A stretch of 64,000 bases of DNA. Origin: JACRIM01 sp038042195. Its GTDB lineage: Bacteria > Planctomycetota > Phycisphaerae > UBA1845 > UTPLA1. Numbering within the stretch: position 1 is the first letter of the stretch; every line of letters starts with the position of its first letter. This document shows, piece after piece, positions 44,441 to 52,785 of this stretch. The DNA is taken from NCBI GenBank assembly GCA_038042195.1, contig JBBTET010000060.1, positions 1-64,000 of the forward strand, written 5' to 3'. The position numbers and the translations under genes are program-made. The notes beneath the pieces were generated by a model. The model saw only the letters and a list, made by a program, of their open reading frames with translations, ran no database searches and was not told the origin of the DNA.

Positions 44441-45841
44441 ATGATCTCTCAGAGCACTTCTTTTGTGACGTCCTCGCGCCTCGCCGAAAACATACAATCG
44501 TTTCAGACGGCGCATCCAGTGGTGGATGGCTCCGTGGTGAGCGTCCGCGCCCCGGCCGTGGCCGATGTGATGGGCGGCATCGCCGAGGAGAGCGGTTCTC
44601 CGGTGCTGACGGCGACGTTGTCGATGTCATTTGCGGTGTCGATGTGGCGCATCGCGGGAGATTCGATTCGATTGCGTTTGATTCCCGAAGGCGGCGAGGG
44701 GTCGGCGCATGATTTCGGCATCTCACTTTCGGCGTTGGCCGTGCCAGTTGAACAATCAGCGGCAATCGTGGATGCGTGCAAGAAGGGCGGGGGCGAATGG
44801 GCGGCGTCGGCGTGTCTGGCTGTTCAGCGAGCGTTGAACCAATCCATCGTCACACGACCGACCGGCGGCTGGGCGATCTTGTTACAGACGGATTTCCCGG
44901 CGGAGGTTGATCTCGGTCGGCATACCGTTGTCGCGGCGGGGGTGATTGAGGCGTTGACGCGATTGGAGAATAAGCCGACGGATCGCGCGACGAAGGCGCG
45001 GCTGTGCTCCGATGCGGCGTCCGTGATCACCGGCCTGCAAAGCGTTCGCACAGCGTTGACCAGCCTGAGCGGCGCGGCTGATGGCTCGCTCTTGCAGATT
45101 CGATTTCATCCGCAGCCGGCGGGCGATGCGGTGGCCCTGCCGGTCGGCGCGATGATTGTCGCATTGCGAACAAGCCTGGCTCGACCCGTCACCCAGGAGC
45201 GGTTGATCGACACGCGGCTCTGCGCCGAGATGGGCCAGCGGATCATTCTCGGTTATCACGGCGGCGATGGGCAACCCGGTGCCCCGCGCATCGAGCGGCT
45301 GTCCTCGATCACGCCGAACGAATTCGTTGAGCGATTCAAGGATATCTTCCCGCAGAAGATCACCGGCAAGCAATACACCGCGAAGTTCGGCGAGCTGCGC
45401 GGCGTCAACGGTCACCTCGCTCCTGACGATGTGTACAAAGTTCGCTCACGGGCCGAGCATCATATTTATGAGAATCGCCGCGTCCATGAGTTTTCCAACT
45501 GCATCAGCCGTGCCCGTCGGTCGAACTCGCTGGAGGCCATGATCGAGGCTGGCGATAAAATGTACGCCTCGCATTGGAGCCACAGCCAGCGCTGCGGCAT
45601 CGGCGGCGTCGAAACGGATCGGCTTGTGACCTGCATTCGCAAGTATGGTCCGGCTGCGGGGCTGTTCGGTGCCAAGGTCACCGGCGGCGGCTGCGGCGGC
45701 GAGATGGTCGTCCTGATGCGGGATGATGCCGCAACTCACACGTCACTGGCCAAGGCCGTTGCAGAAGCCCAGTCGCTCTCCAACCGAAGTATCCACACAA
45801 TTCGGGGAAGCCTGGCCGGGGCCGAGTTGGCGACTGTGTAG
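44441..45841 (+). CDS. Galactokinase/arabinokinase-like protein lacking catalytic motifs
   Basis: 466 residues. It resembles the sugar-kinase branch of the GHMP superfamily. Motif 1 is RAPAVADVMGGIAEESGSPV (about 36-55), closest to the L-arabinokinase form (RAPGRLDVMGGIADYSGS). Motif 3 is GLFGAKVTGGGCGGEMVVL (about 407-425). The phosphate-binding motif 2 (normally G-x-G/V-SSSAA) is replaced by FPAEVDLGRHTVVAA (152-166). The segment that should carry the catalytic Asp (family form GAPCGVMDQ) is replaced by TGLQSVRTALTSL (about 197-209). So the fold appears kept but ATP chemistry looks lost, and it may be a sugar-binding pseudokinase. It follows the BFN gene on the same strand and converges on a NeuC-like gene. 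Confidence 0.7.
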   Translation: MISQSTSFVTSSRLAENIQSFQTAHPVVDGSVVSVRAPAVADVMGGIAEESGSPVLTATLSMSFAVSMWRIAGDSIRLRLIPEGGEGSAHDFGISLSALAVPVEQSAAIVDACKKGGGEWAASACLAVQRALNQSIVTRPTGGWAILLQTDFPAEVDLGRHTVVAAGVIEALTRLENKPTDRATKARLCSDAASVITGLQSVRTALTSLSGAADGSLLQIRFHPQPAGDAVALPVGAMIVALRTSLARPVTQERLIDTRLCAEMGQRIILGYHGGDGQPGAPRIERLSSITPNEFVERFKDIFPQKITGKQYTAKFGELRGVNGHLAPDDVYKVRSRAEHHIYENRRVHEFSNCISRARRSNSLEAMIEAGDKMYASHWSHSQRCGIGGVETDRLVTCIRKYGPAAGLFGAKVTGGGCGGEMVVLMRDDAATHTSLAKAVAEAQSLSNRSIHTIRGSLAGAELATV

Positions 45842-45865
45842 CGGCAAAGCGAACACACCACATCA

Positions 45866-47128
45866 TCAGTTGTTCTTGATTATTAATTCGTTCTTAGAAG
45901 GGATCGTCTTCATTGCGACGAGGATCCGCTCCGCGGCGTGGCCGTCGCCGTAGGGGTTTTTCAGGCGGGGGAAGCTTTCGCGGAACATGGGGTCCAGTGC
46001 GGCGGCAAGGATGTCGGCGATTTCATCACGCTCAATCGCCGCATGCAGTACGTTGTCGGCGTGGATGCGGCCTTGCTGGCGGTCGCCGATGTTGACGACG
46101 GGGATGCGGAAGCTGGAGGACTCGATGATGCCCGCGCTGGAGTTGCCGACAAGGGCGGTGGCGTTGTACAGGCAATTCCAGAACAGCTCCTGCGAGAGCG
46201 ACGCCTTCAGCACCGTGTCCGGTCGAAGAGACGCGAAATCCTGTAGCGCTGAGTTGACGGCGTCGTGTCCCACGTCGGCGTTCGGGCCGAGCACGAGTAC
46301 ATTGCCTTTCCACGCATGAAGCCCTCCGAGCACCTGGTTGATCTGCCTGTCGGGGGGAAGGTCGCAAAGCGTCTCCGGGTGGTAGGCGAGCACGAGCGTC
46401 GGCTGTGAGAGATCGAGACCGATCTCTCGGCTGACGGCGTCGACGGGCGACGGTTTGAATCGCGCCAGATCATCCAGTGCCAATGCCCCGACGGTGTGAA
46501 TCCGCCACGGTTCTTCGCCCATGTGCAAGATTCGTTCGGCGTGCTCGGACAACGCGGGAAAGTGTAGATGGGCCAGCTTCGTGATGGCGTGACGGCAGGC
46601 GTCGTCGATCGCGCCGTGCGTCGAGTCGCCGCCGTGCAGGTGGGCGATGGGGATGCGATGGATCGTGGCGGCAAGGGCGACGGCGAGCATCTCGGGGCGG
46701 TCGCCGAGAACGAAGACAAGATCGCACTGCGACGCTGCGAGGGCGCGGGAGAACTCCGTCACGGCTTGGCCGGTCGATCGTGCCACCTGCGTTGGGGAGT
46801 CACCCTGCGCGAAGTGCTTCACGTCGAACAGCTCGACATTGCTCAATCTCTCAAACGCGGTGCCCGTGCAGCCAAACGACTCGTCGTGGTGCGTGCCGCC
46901 GACGAGGCAGGAGATGGTCCATTGGTCGTTGGCCGACAGGGCGCGGAGCAGCGGTTGAAAAATGCCCGCATCGGCGCGGCTGGTGGAGACACATGCGATG
47001 CGCTGAAGCCACGACGCAGACTCGGGTCGTTTGGGCTTTGCGGTGGCAGGAGGCGTTTTGAGCGTGGTCGGCATGGGCAATCTGGAGCGACAACGAGACG
47101 GTTGATCCGGCGACACATGCGACGACAT
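45866..47128 (-). CDS. UDP-N-acetylglucosamine 2-epimerase (hydrolysing, NeuC-like)
   Basis: 420 residues. Acts on UDP-GlcNAc or a relative to give ManNAc or a 2-epimer for surface glycans such as sialic or related nonulosonic acids. Seen: RIACVSTSRADAGIFQPLL at the start of the fold (about 44), FVLGDRPEMLAVALAATIHR, HLHGGDSTHGAIDDACRHAI (about 171-190) and the C-terminal signature VGNSSAGIIESSSFRIPVVN followed by IGDRQQGRIH. These are closer to NeuC than to WecB. The first 40 residues are unstructured and Pro/Thr-rich, and an internal ATG at 47074 may be the real start. Upstream by 10 bp is a coiled-coil membrane protein, so an operon is likely. No neuB or neuA is present nearby. Confidence 0.88.
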   Translation of the reverse strand: MSSHVSPDQPSRCRSRLPMPTTLKTPPATAKPKRPESASWLQRIACVSTSRADAGIFQPLLRALSANDQWTISCLVGGTHHDESFGCTGTAFERLSNVELFDVKHFAQGDSPTQVARSTGQAVTEFSRALAASQCDLVFVLGDRPEMLAVALAATIHRIPIAHLHGGDSTHGAIDDACRHAITKLAHLHFPALSEHAERILHMGEEPWRIHTVGALALDDLARFKPSPVDAVSREIGLDLSQPTLVLAYHPETLCDLPPDRQINQVLGGLHAWKGNVLVLGPNADVGHDAVNSALQDFASLRPDTVLKASLSQELFWNCLYNATALVGNSSAGIIESSSFRIPVVNIGDRQQGRIHADNVLHAAIERDEIADILAAALDPMFRESFPRLKNPYGDGHAAERILVAMKTIPSKNELIIKNN

Positions 47129-47138
47129 TCACCCGCGC

Positions 47139-48320
47139 CTACTCGATCCGCACGCGGGCCGGTGGGGCGTCGGGGTTCGTGGCCAGCTCTTCCAGCCGGT
47201 CGATTTGGCGTCGCAATACATCGGCCTGCGGCGAATCCGGATAGCTCTCGATGACGCGTTTCGCCAGGGCCGTCGCCTCTATATATCGACCGTGCTTGGC
47301 GAGGGCCATGATTTGAGCTTCCATCTGCTGACGGGCCTCGATTTCGGCGTTGGTTTCGAGGGTCGGGATTTGCATTCGTAGGGCCTCGGCATCATCGCTG
47401 CCGGAGAACCGTTCGATAAACGTGTGCGCGGCGGCGAGGGCCTCGCTCCACCGACGGCGGGTCACAAATCGCTGCACCTCGGCGTACATGCGCCGTTGCT
47501 GTTCGTCCTGAGCCTGGCGGTAGTCGCGCTCGATTCGGAGCATGAGGTGCCGGGCCTCGGGGCTGTCGGGGTGCTGCTCCTGGAGGAATTGTGCCCGTTG
47601 CCGAGCCTGCGACCAGGCCGACATGCTGATGAGGTCCGTCACTTCCTGCGTCGCCTCGGAAATATCGCTCGACTCGCGCCGGCGGCGAACGGATTCGATG
47701 CGGCCCGGCAGTGCGGTGACTCGGCCGTCCGATGGGTGACGACTGCGAAGGGTCGCGGATAGTTCGCCGGCTTTGTGGAACTCACCGGCGGCCAAGAGAT
47801 CGTCCACGCGCTCCAAGGACTCTTCGAGGTCGATGTCGGTCGTCGATTCGTCGCGCGGACGGCTGCCGTTGCTTGATTGGTCAACGCGCTTGCGTAGGGC
47901 CTGTACTTCGGTCAGCAACTCGTGCCATTGCGCGGCGGTCGGCGTGTCGGTGCGGATGGGCAGCGTGTCCGAGCCGATATCGGTTGCGAGATCCGGGGGC
48001 ACGCTCAACTCATCGAGGGCCTTGGCGTTCTCGGTGTGCTTTGCTTCCAGACGGGACAAGGAATCCTGTAACTTACCAATCGTGTGGAGCAGTCTGGCAA
48101 GGACGATGTACGCCCCGGCTATGGCGATTCCGACGATGAGTGCCGCGGAAACCACGAGTGAGCGTGTCACCGTCGAGAGGTTCGATGTGTCGTGCTTCGT
48201 CAGAACAATGGCGACACCCGCGACGGTGACTGCACCGACGACCATCGCAATGGCGTACATCGAAATCGATGACCGCTTCCGGCTGGTTGGAATCACAGGT
48301 TGTGACGGATGGTCACTCAT
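47139..48320 (-). CDS. Membrane protein with helical cytosolic repeat domain
   Basis: 393 residues from the ATG at 48320. Two membrane helices lie near the N-terminus (about 21-42 and 57-81; MYAIAMVVGAVTVAGVAIVL and LVVSAALIVGIAIAGAYIVL). A coiled-coil segment (about 85-115, LARLLHTIGKLQDSLSRLEA) and a long charged helical region follow. From about 170 onward are repeated helical hairpins of TPR/SEL-like appearance, such as ERVDDLLAAGEFHKAGELSA, ARQRAQFLQEQHPDSPEARH and ALAKHGRYIEATALAKRVIE. It may be a membrane-anchored scaffold. I do not recognise a named family. It is the first gene of the unit with the NeuC-like epimerase and is divergent from aroA. Confidence 0.65.
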   Translation of the reverse strand: MSDHPSQPVIPTSRKRSSISMYAIAMVVGAVTVAGVAIVLTKHDTSNLSTVTRSLVVSAALIVGIAIAGAYIVLARLLHTIGKLQDSLSRLEAKHTENAKALDELSVPPDLATDIGSDTLPIRTDTPTAAQWHELLTEVQALRKRVDQSSNGSRPRDESTTDIDLEESLERVDDLLAAGEFHKAGELSATLRSRHPSDGRVTALPGRIESVRRRRESSDISEATQEVTDLISMSAWSQARQRAQFLQEQHPDSPEARHLMLRIERDYRQAQDEQQRRMYAEVQRFVTRRRWSEALAAAHTFIERFSGSDDAEALRMQIPTLETNAEIEARQQMEAQIMALAKHGRYIEATALAKRVIESYPDSPQADVLRRQIDRLEELATNPDAPPARVRIE

Positions 48321-48457
48321 GGCAAATTGGTGAGAATGAACAAGGTCCACCCGGCATGGGTCGGTGGATCCAACTGCCCCAACTAGATGGTAGCCAACGG
48401 AGGGAGCGAATCAAGGATGTGGATTGTCGGGCTGCCCCGCAACGCTACCATGCCGAT

Positions 48458-49747
48458 ATGACGTACCCGAACGAGATCACCATACGCCCGATATCCCGGC
48501 CGATTGACCGAACGTTTTGTCTGCCCGGCAGCAAGTCACTGACGAATCGCGCCCTCTTGGTTGCGGCACTGGCGCGGGGGACATCGGTGTTGTCGGGCAT
48601 CCTCATCGCGGACGACACGCGATTGATGGTCGATGCGCTGGTCATGCTTGGCGTCCATGTGGAGGTGGATGTGGCGCGGCGACGGGCCGTGGTGTATGGG
48701 GTCGGCGGGTTCTTTCCGAATAGTGAGGCGGAGCTGGAGTGTGGGAATGCGGGGACGGTGATTCGGTTTCTCTCGGCGGCGTGCGCGGCAGCGGTGGGCG
48801 AGTTTCGATTGGATGGATCGCCGAGGATGCGCGAGCGGCCCATTGGGGAGTTGGTGAATGCACTGCGTGATCTTGGGGCGGCGATTCGATATGAATCGGT
48901 GGAGGGCTTGTGCCCACTTGCGGTGTCGGGGAAGGGTTTGCGTGGTGGGCAAGTGACATTCGAGCGGCCCATCTCCAGCCAATTCGTGTCGGCGGTGCTG
49001 CTGGCGGCACCCCGGGCGGCGAACGACGTGATGATCCGCGTGGAGGGCGGCTTGCTCAGTGCCCCATATGTGCGGATGACGCTCGACGTGATGCGGGCCT
49101 TCGGCGTCGAGGTGATTGATGACACGATGTCGAGCTTCATCATTCCCGCGCCGCAGGCCTATCAAGCGCGGGAGTATCCAATCGAGCCGGACGCATCAGC
49201 GGCGTCGTACTTCCTGGCGGCTGCAGCGCTGACCGGCGGGCGCGTGACAGTGAAGGGGCTGGGCAAGGGCAGCGCACAGGGGGACATCGGGTTTGTGCAT
49301 GTGCTCGAACAGATGGGCTGCGCGGTGGACCAGGGCGACCAGTACACGACGGTGCATGGACCGGCGGATGGGCGGTTGCGCGGTGTCTCGGTCGATCTGG
49401 GCGACATGCCGGACGTGGCGCAGACGCTGGCCGTGCTGGCCGCGTTTGCCGAGGGGCCGACGCACATTCGCAACGTCGGCAGTCTGCGTGTGAAGGAGAC
49501 GGATCGGTTGTTCGCGGTGTCGCGGGAGCTGGCCCGGCTCGGCGTGGAAACCGAAGTGACGCAAGATTCCATCGTGATTCGACCCACGAAGCGGCCGGCG
49601 GGAGCAATGATAGAGACGTATGACGACCATCGGATGGCAATGAGCTTCGCGCTGGCGGGGCTTCGCGTGGATGGGGTGGTCATTAAGAATCCCGGTTGTG
49701 TGAGCAAGACGTTTCCAGAGTTTTTTGAGGTGTGGGGGGAGCTGTAG
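48458..49747 (+). CDS. aroA: 3-phosphoshikimate 1-carboxyvinyltransferase (EPSP synthase)
   Basis: 429 residues from the ATG at 48458. Joins PEP to shikimate-3-phosphate in the shikimate pathway. Visible: LPGSKSLTNRALLVAALARG (about 23-42, substrate-binding), ECGNAGTVIRFLSA (about 93-106), DGSPRMRERPIGELVNALRD (about 120-139), SSQFVSAVLLAAP (about 175-187), EPDASAASYFLAAAALTGG, and near the end SLRVKETDRLFAVSRELARL and YDDHRMAMSFALAGLRV. Length is normal. The residues after GNAGT are VIRF, where class I enzymes usually have AMRP, so the Pro equivalent to E. coli Pro101 is Phe. It is divergent from the coiled-coil membrane protein. Confidence 0.96.
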   Translation: MTYPNEITIRPISRPIDRTFCLPGSKSLTNRALLVAALARGTSVLSGILIADDTRLMVDALVMLGVHVEVDVARRRAVVYGVGGFFPNSEAELECGNAGTVIRFLSAACAAAVGEFRLDGSPRMRERPIGELVNALRDLGAAIRYESVEGLCPLAVSGKGLRGGQVTFERPISSQFVSAVLLAAPRAANDVMIRVEGGLLSAPYVRMTLDVMRAFGVEVIDDTMSSFIIPAPQAYQAREYPIEPDASAASYFLAAAALTGGRVTVKGLGKGSAQGDIGFVHVLEQMGCAVDQGDQYTTVHGPADGRLRGVSVDLGDMPDVAQTLAVLAAFAEGPTHIRNVGSLRVKETDRLFAVSRELARLGVETEVTQDSIVIRPTKRPAGAMIETYDDHRMAMSFALAGLRVDGVVIKNPGCVSKTFPEFFEVWGEL

Positions 49748-50012
49748 CGCGGGATGCGATTTGAAAAAAAGAGGGGCCGCAAAAGAGTGCAAAAGCCCGC
49801 AAATGCCCGCAAAATCGCACAAACGGATTGCACTTTTTCGCGAGGGGGGGAACAAGAGAAACCACAGATTTCGCCGATGGCGCCGATTGGGTTGGGGCGG
49901 GGAATGAAGGCACGAAGCCACTCAGGCACCCGCCGCGGCAGGTAAACTGCGGCACTGAGGGGAGGAAGGGGTTGCTGCGCAACGGGGGTCCGCCCCGGCG
50001 GATCTGCGACAT
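49683..50012 (-). CDS. Doubtful small open frame with strong ribosome-binding site
   Basis: 109 codons. The ATG (50012) is preceded by AAGGAGG seven bases upstream, the strongest Shine-Dalgarno match noticed in the window. An AT-rich stretch with TATATT lies further upstream (about 50050-50075). The product would be Pro-, Phe-, Cys- and Ser-rich with no recognisable domain, and its 3' end overlaps aroA by 65 bp in antisense. Its C-terminal half is encoded by a decaying 10-bp tandem repeat. This may be a small secreted or regulatory peptide gene, or the remains of an older gene whose start signals survived. Confidence 0.25.
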   Translation of the reverse strand: MSQIRRGGPPLRSNPFLPSVPQFTCRGGCLSGFVPSFPAPTQSAPSAKSVVSLVPPLAKKCNPFVRFCGHLRAFALFCGPSFFQIASRATAPPTPQKTLETSCSHNRDS

Positions 50013-50337
50013 GGTGGGGCCTCCTTTCGATGGGCCGGGTGTTACTAACATATACCTAACTAATATAGCACGGGTTTGGGCGGAGGCAAGGGGAATTCTC
50101 AAATATTTTTGTGGCGTCGTGCTGAATTGCGGCAGTTTGTCCGATGATCGCGCAAGTCTTTGCATCTGCGGGAGTTGCGTGGCGATGTCGTGTTCGTAGT
50201 CGGTTCGCGGGACGGGATTCCCGCAGGGGTGGGTGTCCGACGCGGCGGATCTTCGACGCGAAGGGAATCTCGCACCAGCGGCAGAAATGCTCGGCGCAGC
50301 CTCACGGCTAAACGAGGGGACGCATCACGGCGCACGA
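49748..50337. other. Intergenic region with decamer repeats and AT-rich patch
   Basis: 590 bp between aroA and the interrupted Asp-box gene. It holds a phased A-tract/decamer array (49764-49823), the doubtful small frame (49683-50012) and an AT-rich patch at about 50041-50075. Nothing was recognised in 50076-50337. Confidence 0.6.
49764..49823 (+). repeat. Phased A-tract decamer array
   Basis: Five blocks of consensus near CCGCAAAAGC place A-tracts at exactly 10-bp intervals (starting 49781, 49791, 49801, 49811 and 49821), preceded by a run of seven A at 49764-49770. In-phase A-tracts at the helical repeat are expected to bend DNA. Confidence 0.65.
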
Positions 50338-52191
50338 TCAATCGTTGGTGAGCAGGCGGGTGACGAAGGGGGGGATGTCGGCGTCGCTGACGATGCCTTC
50401 GCCGGTGAGGTCGGCGGCGCAGAGCGATGGGCTGACAGGGTCGTGGTTGATGAGGGCGGCGATGAAGGGGGCGATGTCGAGGGCGTTGACGGATTGGTCG
50501 TTGTTGAGGTCGGCGGAGCCGGTGGGGAAAACGGTGAGCGTGGCCTTATGCGAGATATCCGCGCCGCAGTCGGCGAGTTTGACGTAGCAATCGTAGTCTC
50601 CGGTGTCAGCGGGTTGGGCGTGGAGGAAGACGAGTGTGGGGGATTGGGTGCCGAGGGTGTCGGCGGAGTCGGCGAGGGGCGTGCCATTTTTTCGCCATTG
50701 GTAGGTGATGCTGCCGCCGCGCGGGTCGGCGGCTGCACGAAGGGAGACGGTGCTGCCCTGGCAGACGCTGGGCGAGGCGGGTTGGCTGGTGATGAGGCCG
50801 AGGCAGGGGTAGTCGCCGATGCGGAGGAACCAGACGTCCTGCTCGCCGTTGAAGGTGGCGGCGTAGGCGAGGTTGGTGCCGAGATCGTCGGAGACCATGT
50901 GGTAGTAATCCCCGATTTTCCGCTGAATCGGCCAGCCGACGGAACTGTCCCAAGCAGGGGAAAGTTGTTCATTGGGTGACCAAGTGAGGCCACCGTCGGA
51001 GGATGAGGAGTAGTAGAGTTCAGAGATGTTGCGGTTGTTTGGGGAATGGCGCGTGTCGTTCCAAATGATGTCGATGCGGCCGCTGGGGGCGACCGACATG
51101 GTGGCAAACCAGTGGTGGATGAAATTGGTCGAGGGGTCGCTATTGATCTGAATTCCCTGACTCCACGTCTCACCTCCATCCGTGCTTCTGGAGAACTGTA
51201 CGTCGGTGCGAATTGCGAAATTAGAATTCGTCGGTCTAACGGTGCATGCGTAGTAGACATAGCCAGCGTTTGCTGAACTGGAAGGATCAATAGCGACCCA
51301 AGGTTGGCCGAGTAGCCCCACAGGATTCGGTCCTCCGGACGCCGCAAAGCCTTCCGGCAGAACATCTGCTTCGTTCGAGAACGTCGGAATGGCGTCAGGA
51401 TCTTGTACATTGAGCGACTTAACTACGATTGGCGGCCCGATTTCTGGTGCCCGGAAACCAGCAATCCAAACCGCGCCATCTGTGCCTACCGCAATTGTTC
51501 CGTAATATGGAATGTTCCAACTGACTGGATTGGTTCAATGACCGCCGCTGTCAGTGCTTTGAAGAAAACCACGGCCGGAGATATTGACATAGAGATTACC
51601 GCGTCCAATTCCATGGGTACGATCCGCAGTCATCCACGGTTTGTCCCCGTTGAAGGCCTCTGACAAAAAACTCCAGGTTTGCCCTTGATCAAGCGAACGA
51701 AATAACTGACAGTGCAAATCAGTCACTCTTACACTGTACCAATAGAACTCGCCATTCGGGCCGACGGCAAAAACAGGATCGCTGCGCGGCACACCCGGTT
51801 CCAACACTCCGGGAAAGGTCCAGTGACGTCCGCCATCGGTTGAATAACCATACCCGGCCTGACGAAAATCGGATAATATGGTGTCGAATTGCCTCCATCC
51901 GATGGCCATGCGATAGGGATTCGTCGGATCGACGGCGATGGAGGGTTCGTTGGCGGCGTCGTCGAGGATGTTGTCGCCGTTGGCGTCGACGTTTACCTGA
52001 ATGCTGACGTGGGGGCCGAATTGGACGTGGCGCGAGGGGGCGGTGCGGCCGGCGCCGGGGCGGTAGGGCATGGTTTGGCGTTCGCGTTCGGCGCGGGTGT
52101 GGATCAGGTCGAGTGGGGGAGATTCATCAATGCAGGCGGGGTTGTCGAACTGGCCGAGGGTGAGGAATAAGAGCAGGGTGGCGGCGTGCAT
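50338..52191 (-). pseudogene. Secreted Asp-box (BNR) protein with dockerin-like end, interrupted by one in-frame TGA
   Basis: 617 codons from the ATG at 52191 (GGAGG seven bases upstream). The frame is unbroken except for a TGA at codon 219 (51535-51537). The N-terminus has a short signal-like stretch (MHAATLLLFLTLGQF). Asp-box repeats S-x-D-x-G-x-x-W are clear: STDGGRHW, SLDQGQTW, STDGGETW, SSDGGLTW. The stop falls where STDSGGH should be followed by the conserved Trp, so TGG became TGA. After the beta-propeller comes an Ig-like domain (TVSLRAAADPRGGSITYQWR) and a dockerin-like end (DLNNDQSVNALDIAPFIAAL, then DLTGEGIVSDADIPPFV). It could be a sialidase-like or binding propeller. A sequencing error or a recent inactivation explains the stop best. 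Confidence 0.85.
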
Positions 52192-52756
52192 GGGGGGCCT
52201 CCGGGCTGGAGGGCGTATTGTAGCAAAAAGGGTGGGGGAATGGAATGGGGACGAGTAGGATTGCCCGGGTTGGTTGGGCACGTCATCCCCCGGCGGAGTT
52301 CGCCACGTCAGACCTTCGACCGGGGCTATGGGATGGTTGGCGGCGCGGTGAGGGAATCGACAAAGTGGAACTTTGTTCTACCGAAAACTGACAAAGTGGA
52401 ACTTTGTCCTACCGAGGCGTGCGCAAAAAAAGGGCCGGCAGCGAACGCCGCACGGCAACCCTACCGTTAGACGTTGTCGGTCGGTGCATCGCACGGCGTG
52501 CGACGGTTCGTACTCGACATGCACACATGGGTGCTCGTCAGTCGGGTTGCGGGAAGCTTCCCCCGAAGGTTCCCGCTTAGCGTTGGGGCGTTCGCTGTCG
52601 CCATTTAAAACATAGCACAGGAAATGGAATGGGCAAATGAAAAATGGAACAATCTGATTGCGTCTGAGATTATTTTGGTGCAGCGGCAGATATTGCGTGT
52701 CAGGATTTTCGAGCGAAGAGAATATTGACGTGATGTACGTTGCAATAACTCTCACC
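52192..52756. other. Intergenic region with palindromic repeats
   Basis: 565 bp between two minus-strand genes. It contains tandem hairpins of the form GACAAAGTGGAACTTTGT (52359-52407), a near-palindrome GCGGGAAGCTTC/GAAGGTTCCCGC (about 52551-52578), and at its left-gene edge the palindrome at 52750-52785. No protein gene seen. Confidence 0.6.
52359..52416 (+). repeat. Two direct copies of a short hairpin unit
   Basis: GACAAAGTGGAACTTTGT occurs at 52359-52376 and 52390-52407 (31-bp period), each followed by T/C-CTACCGA. Each unit is itself a hairpin, ACAAAGT with ACTTTGT around GGA. The close spacing and palindromic form suggest a small dispersed repeat. Confidence 0.75.
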
Positions 52757-52785
52757 CTAACCCTCTCCCTCGGGGAGAGGGGATA
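52750..52785 (+). repeat. Palindromic repeat supplying the stop codon of the HEAT protein
   Basis: CTCACCCTAACCC followed by a 9-bp hairpin CCCTCTCCC (52761-52769) with GGGAGAGGG (52773-52781). The last residues of the HEAT-repeat protein (KLSPLPEGEG) and its stop codon are read from it on the minus strand. It resembles insert C in valS. Confidence 0.75.

Noticed and set aside
49764..49823. CRISPR array
   Set aside because: The repeats are only 10 bp with no spacers; no cas genes in the window.
50338..52191. TGA read as tryptophan (recoded genetic code)
   Set aside because: Other genes in the window use TGA as a normal stop (for example the ECF sigma gene, tag and the GH20-like gene), and only one internal TGA was found.
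52440..52600. Possible integron attC site suggested by GTTAGAC and nearby inverted repeats
   Set aside because: No matching RYYYAAC partner at a suitable distance, no integrase gene and no cassette structure.
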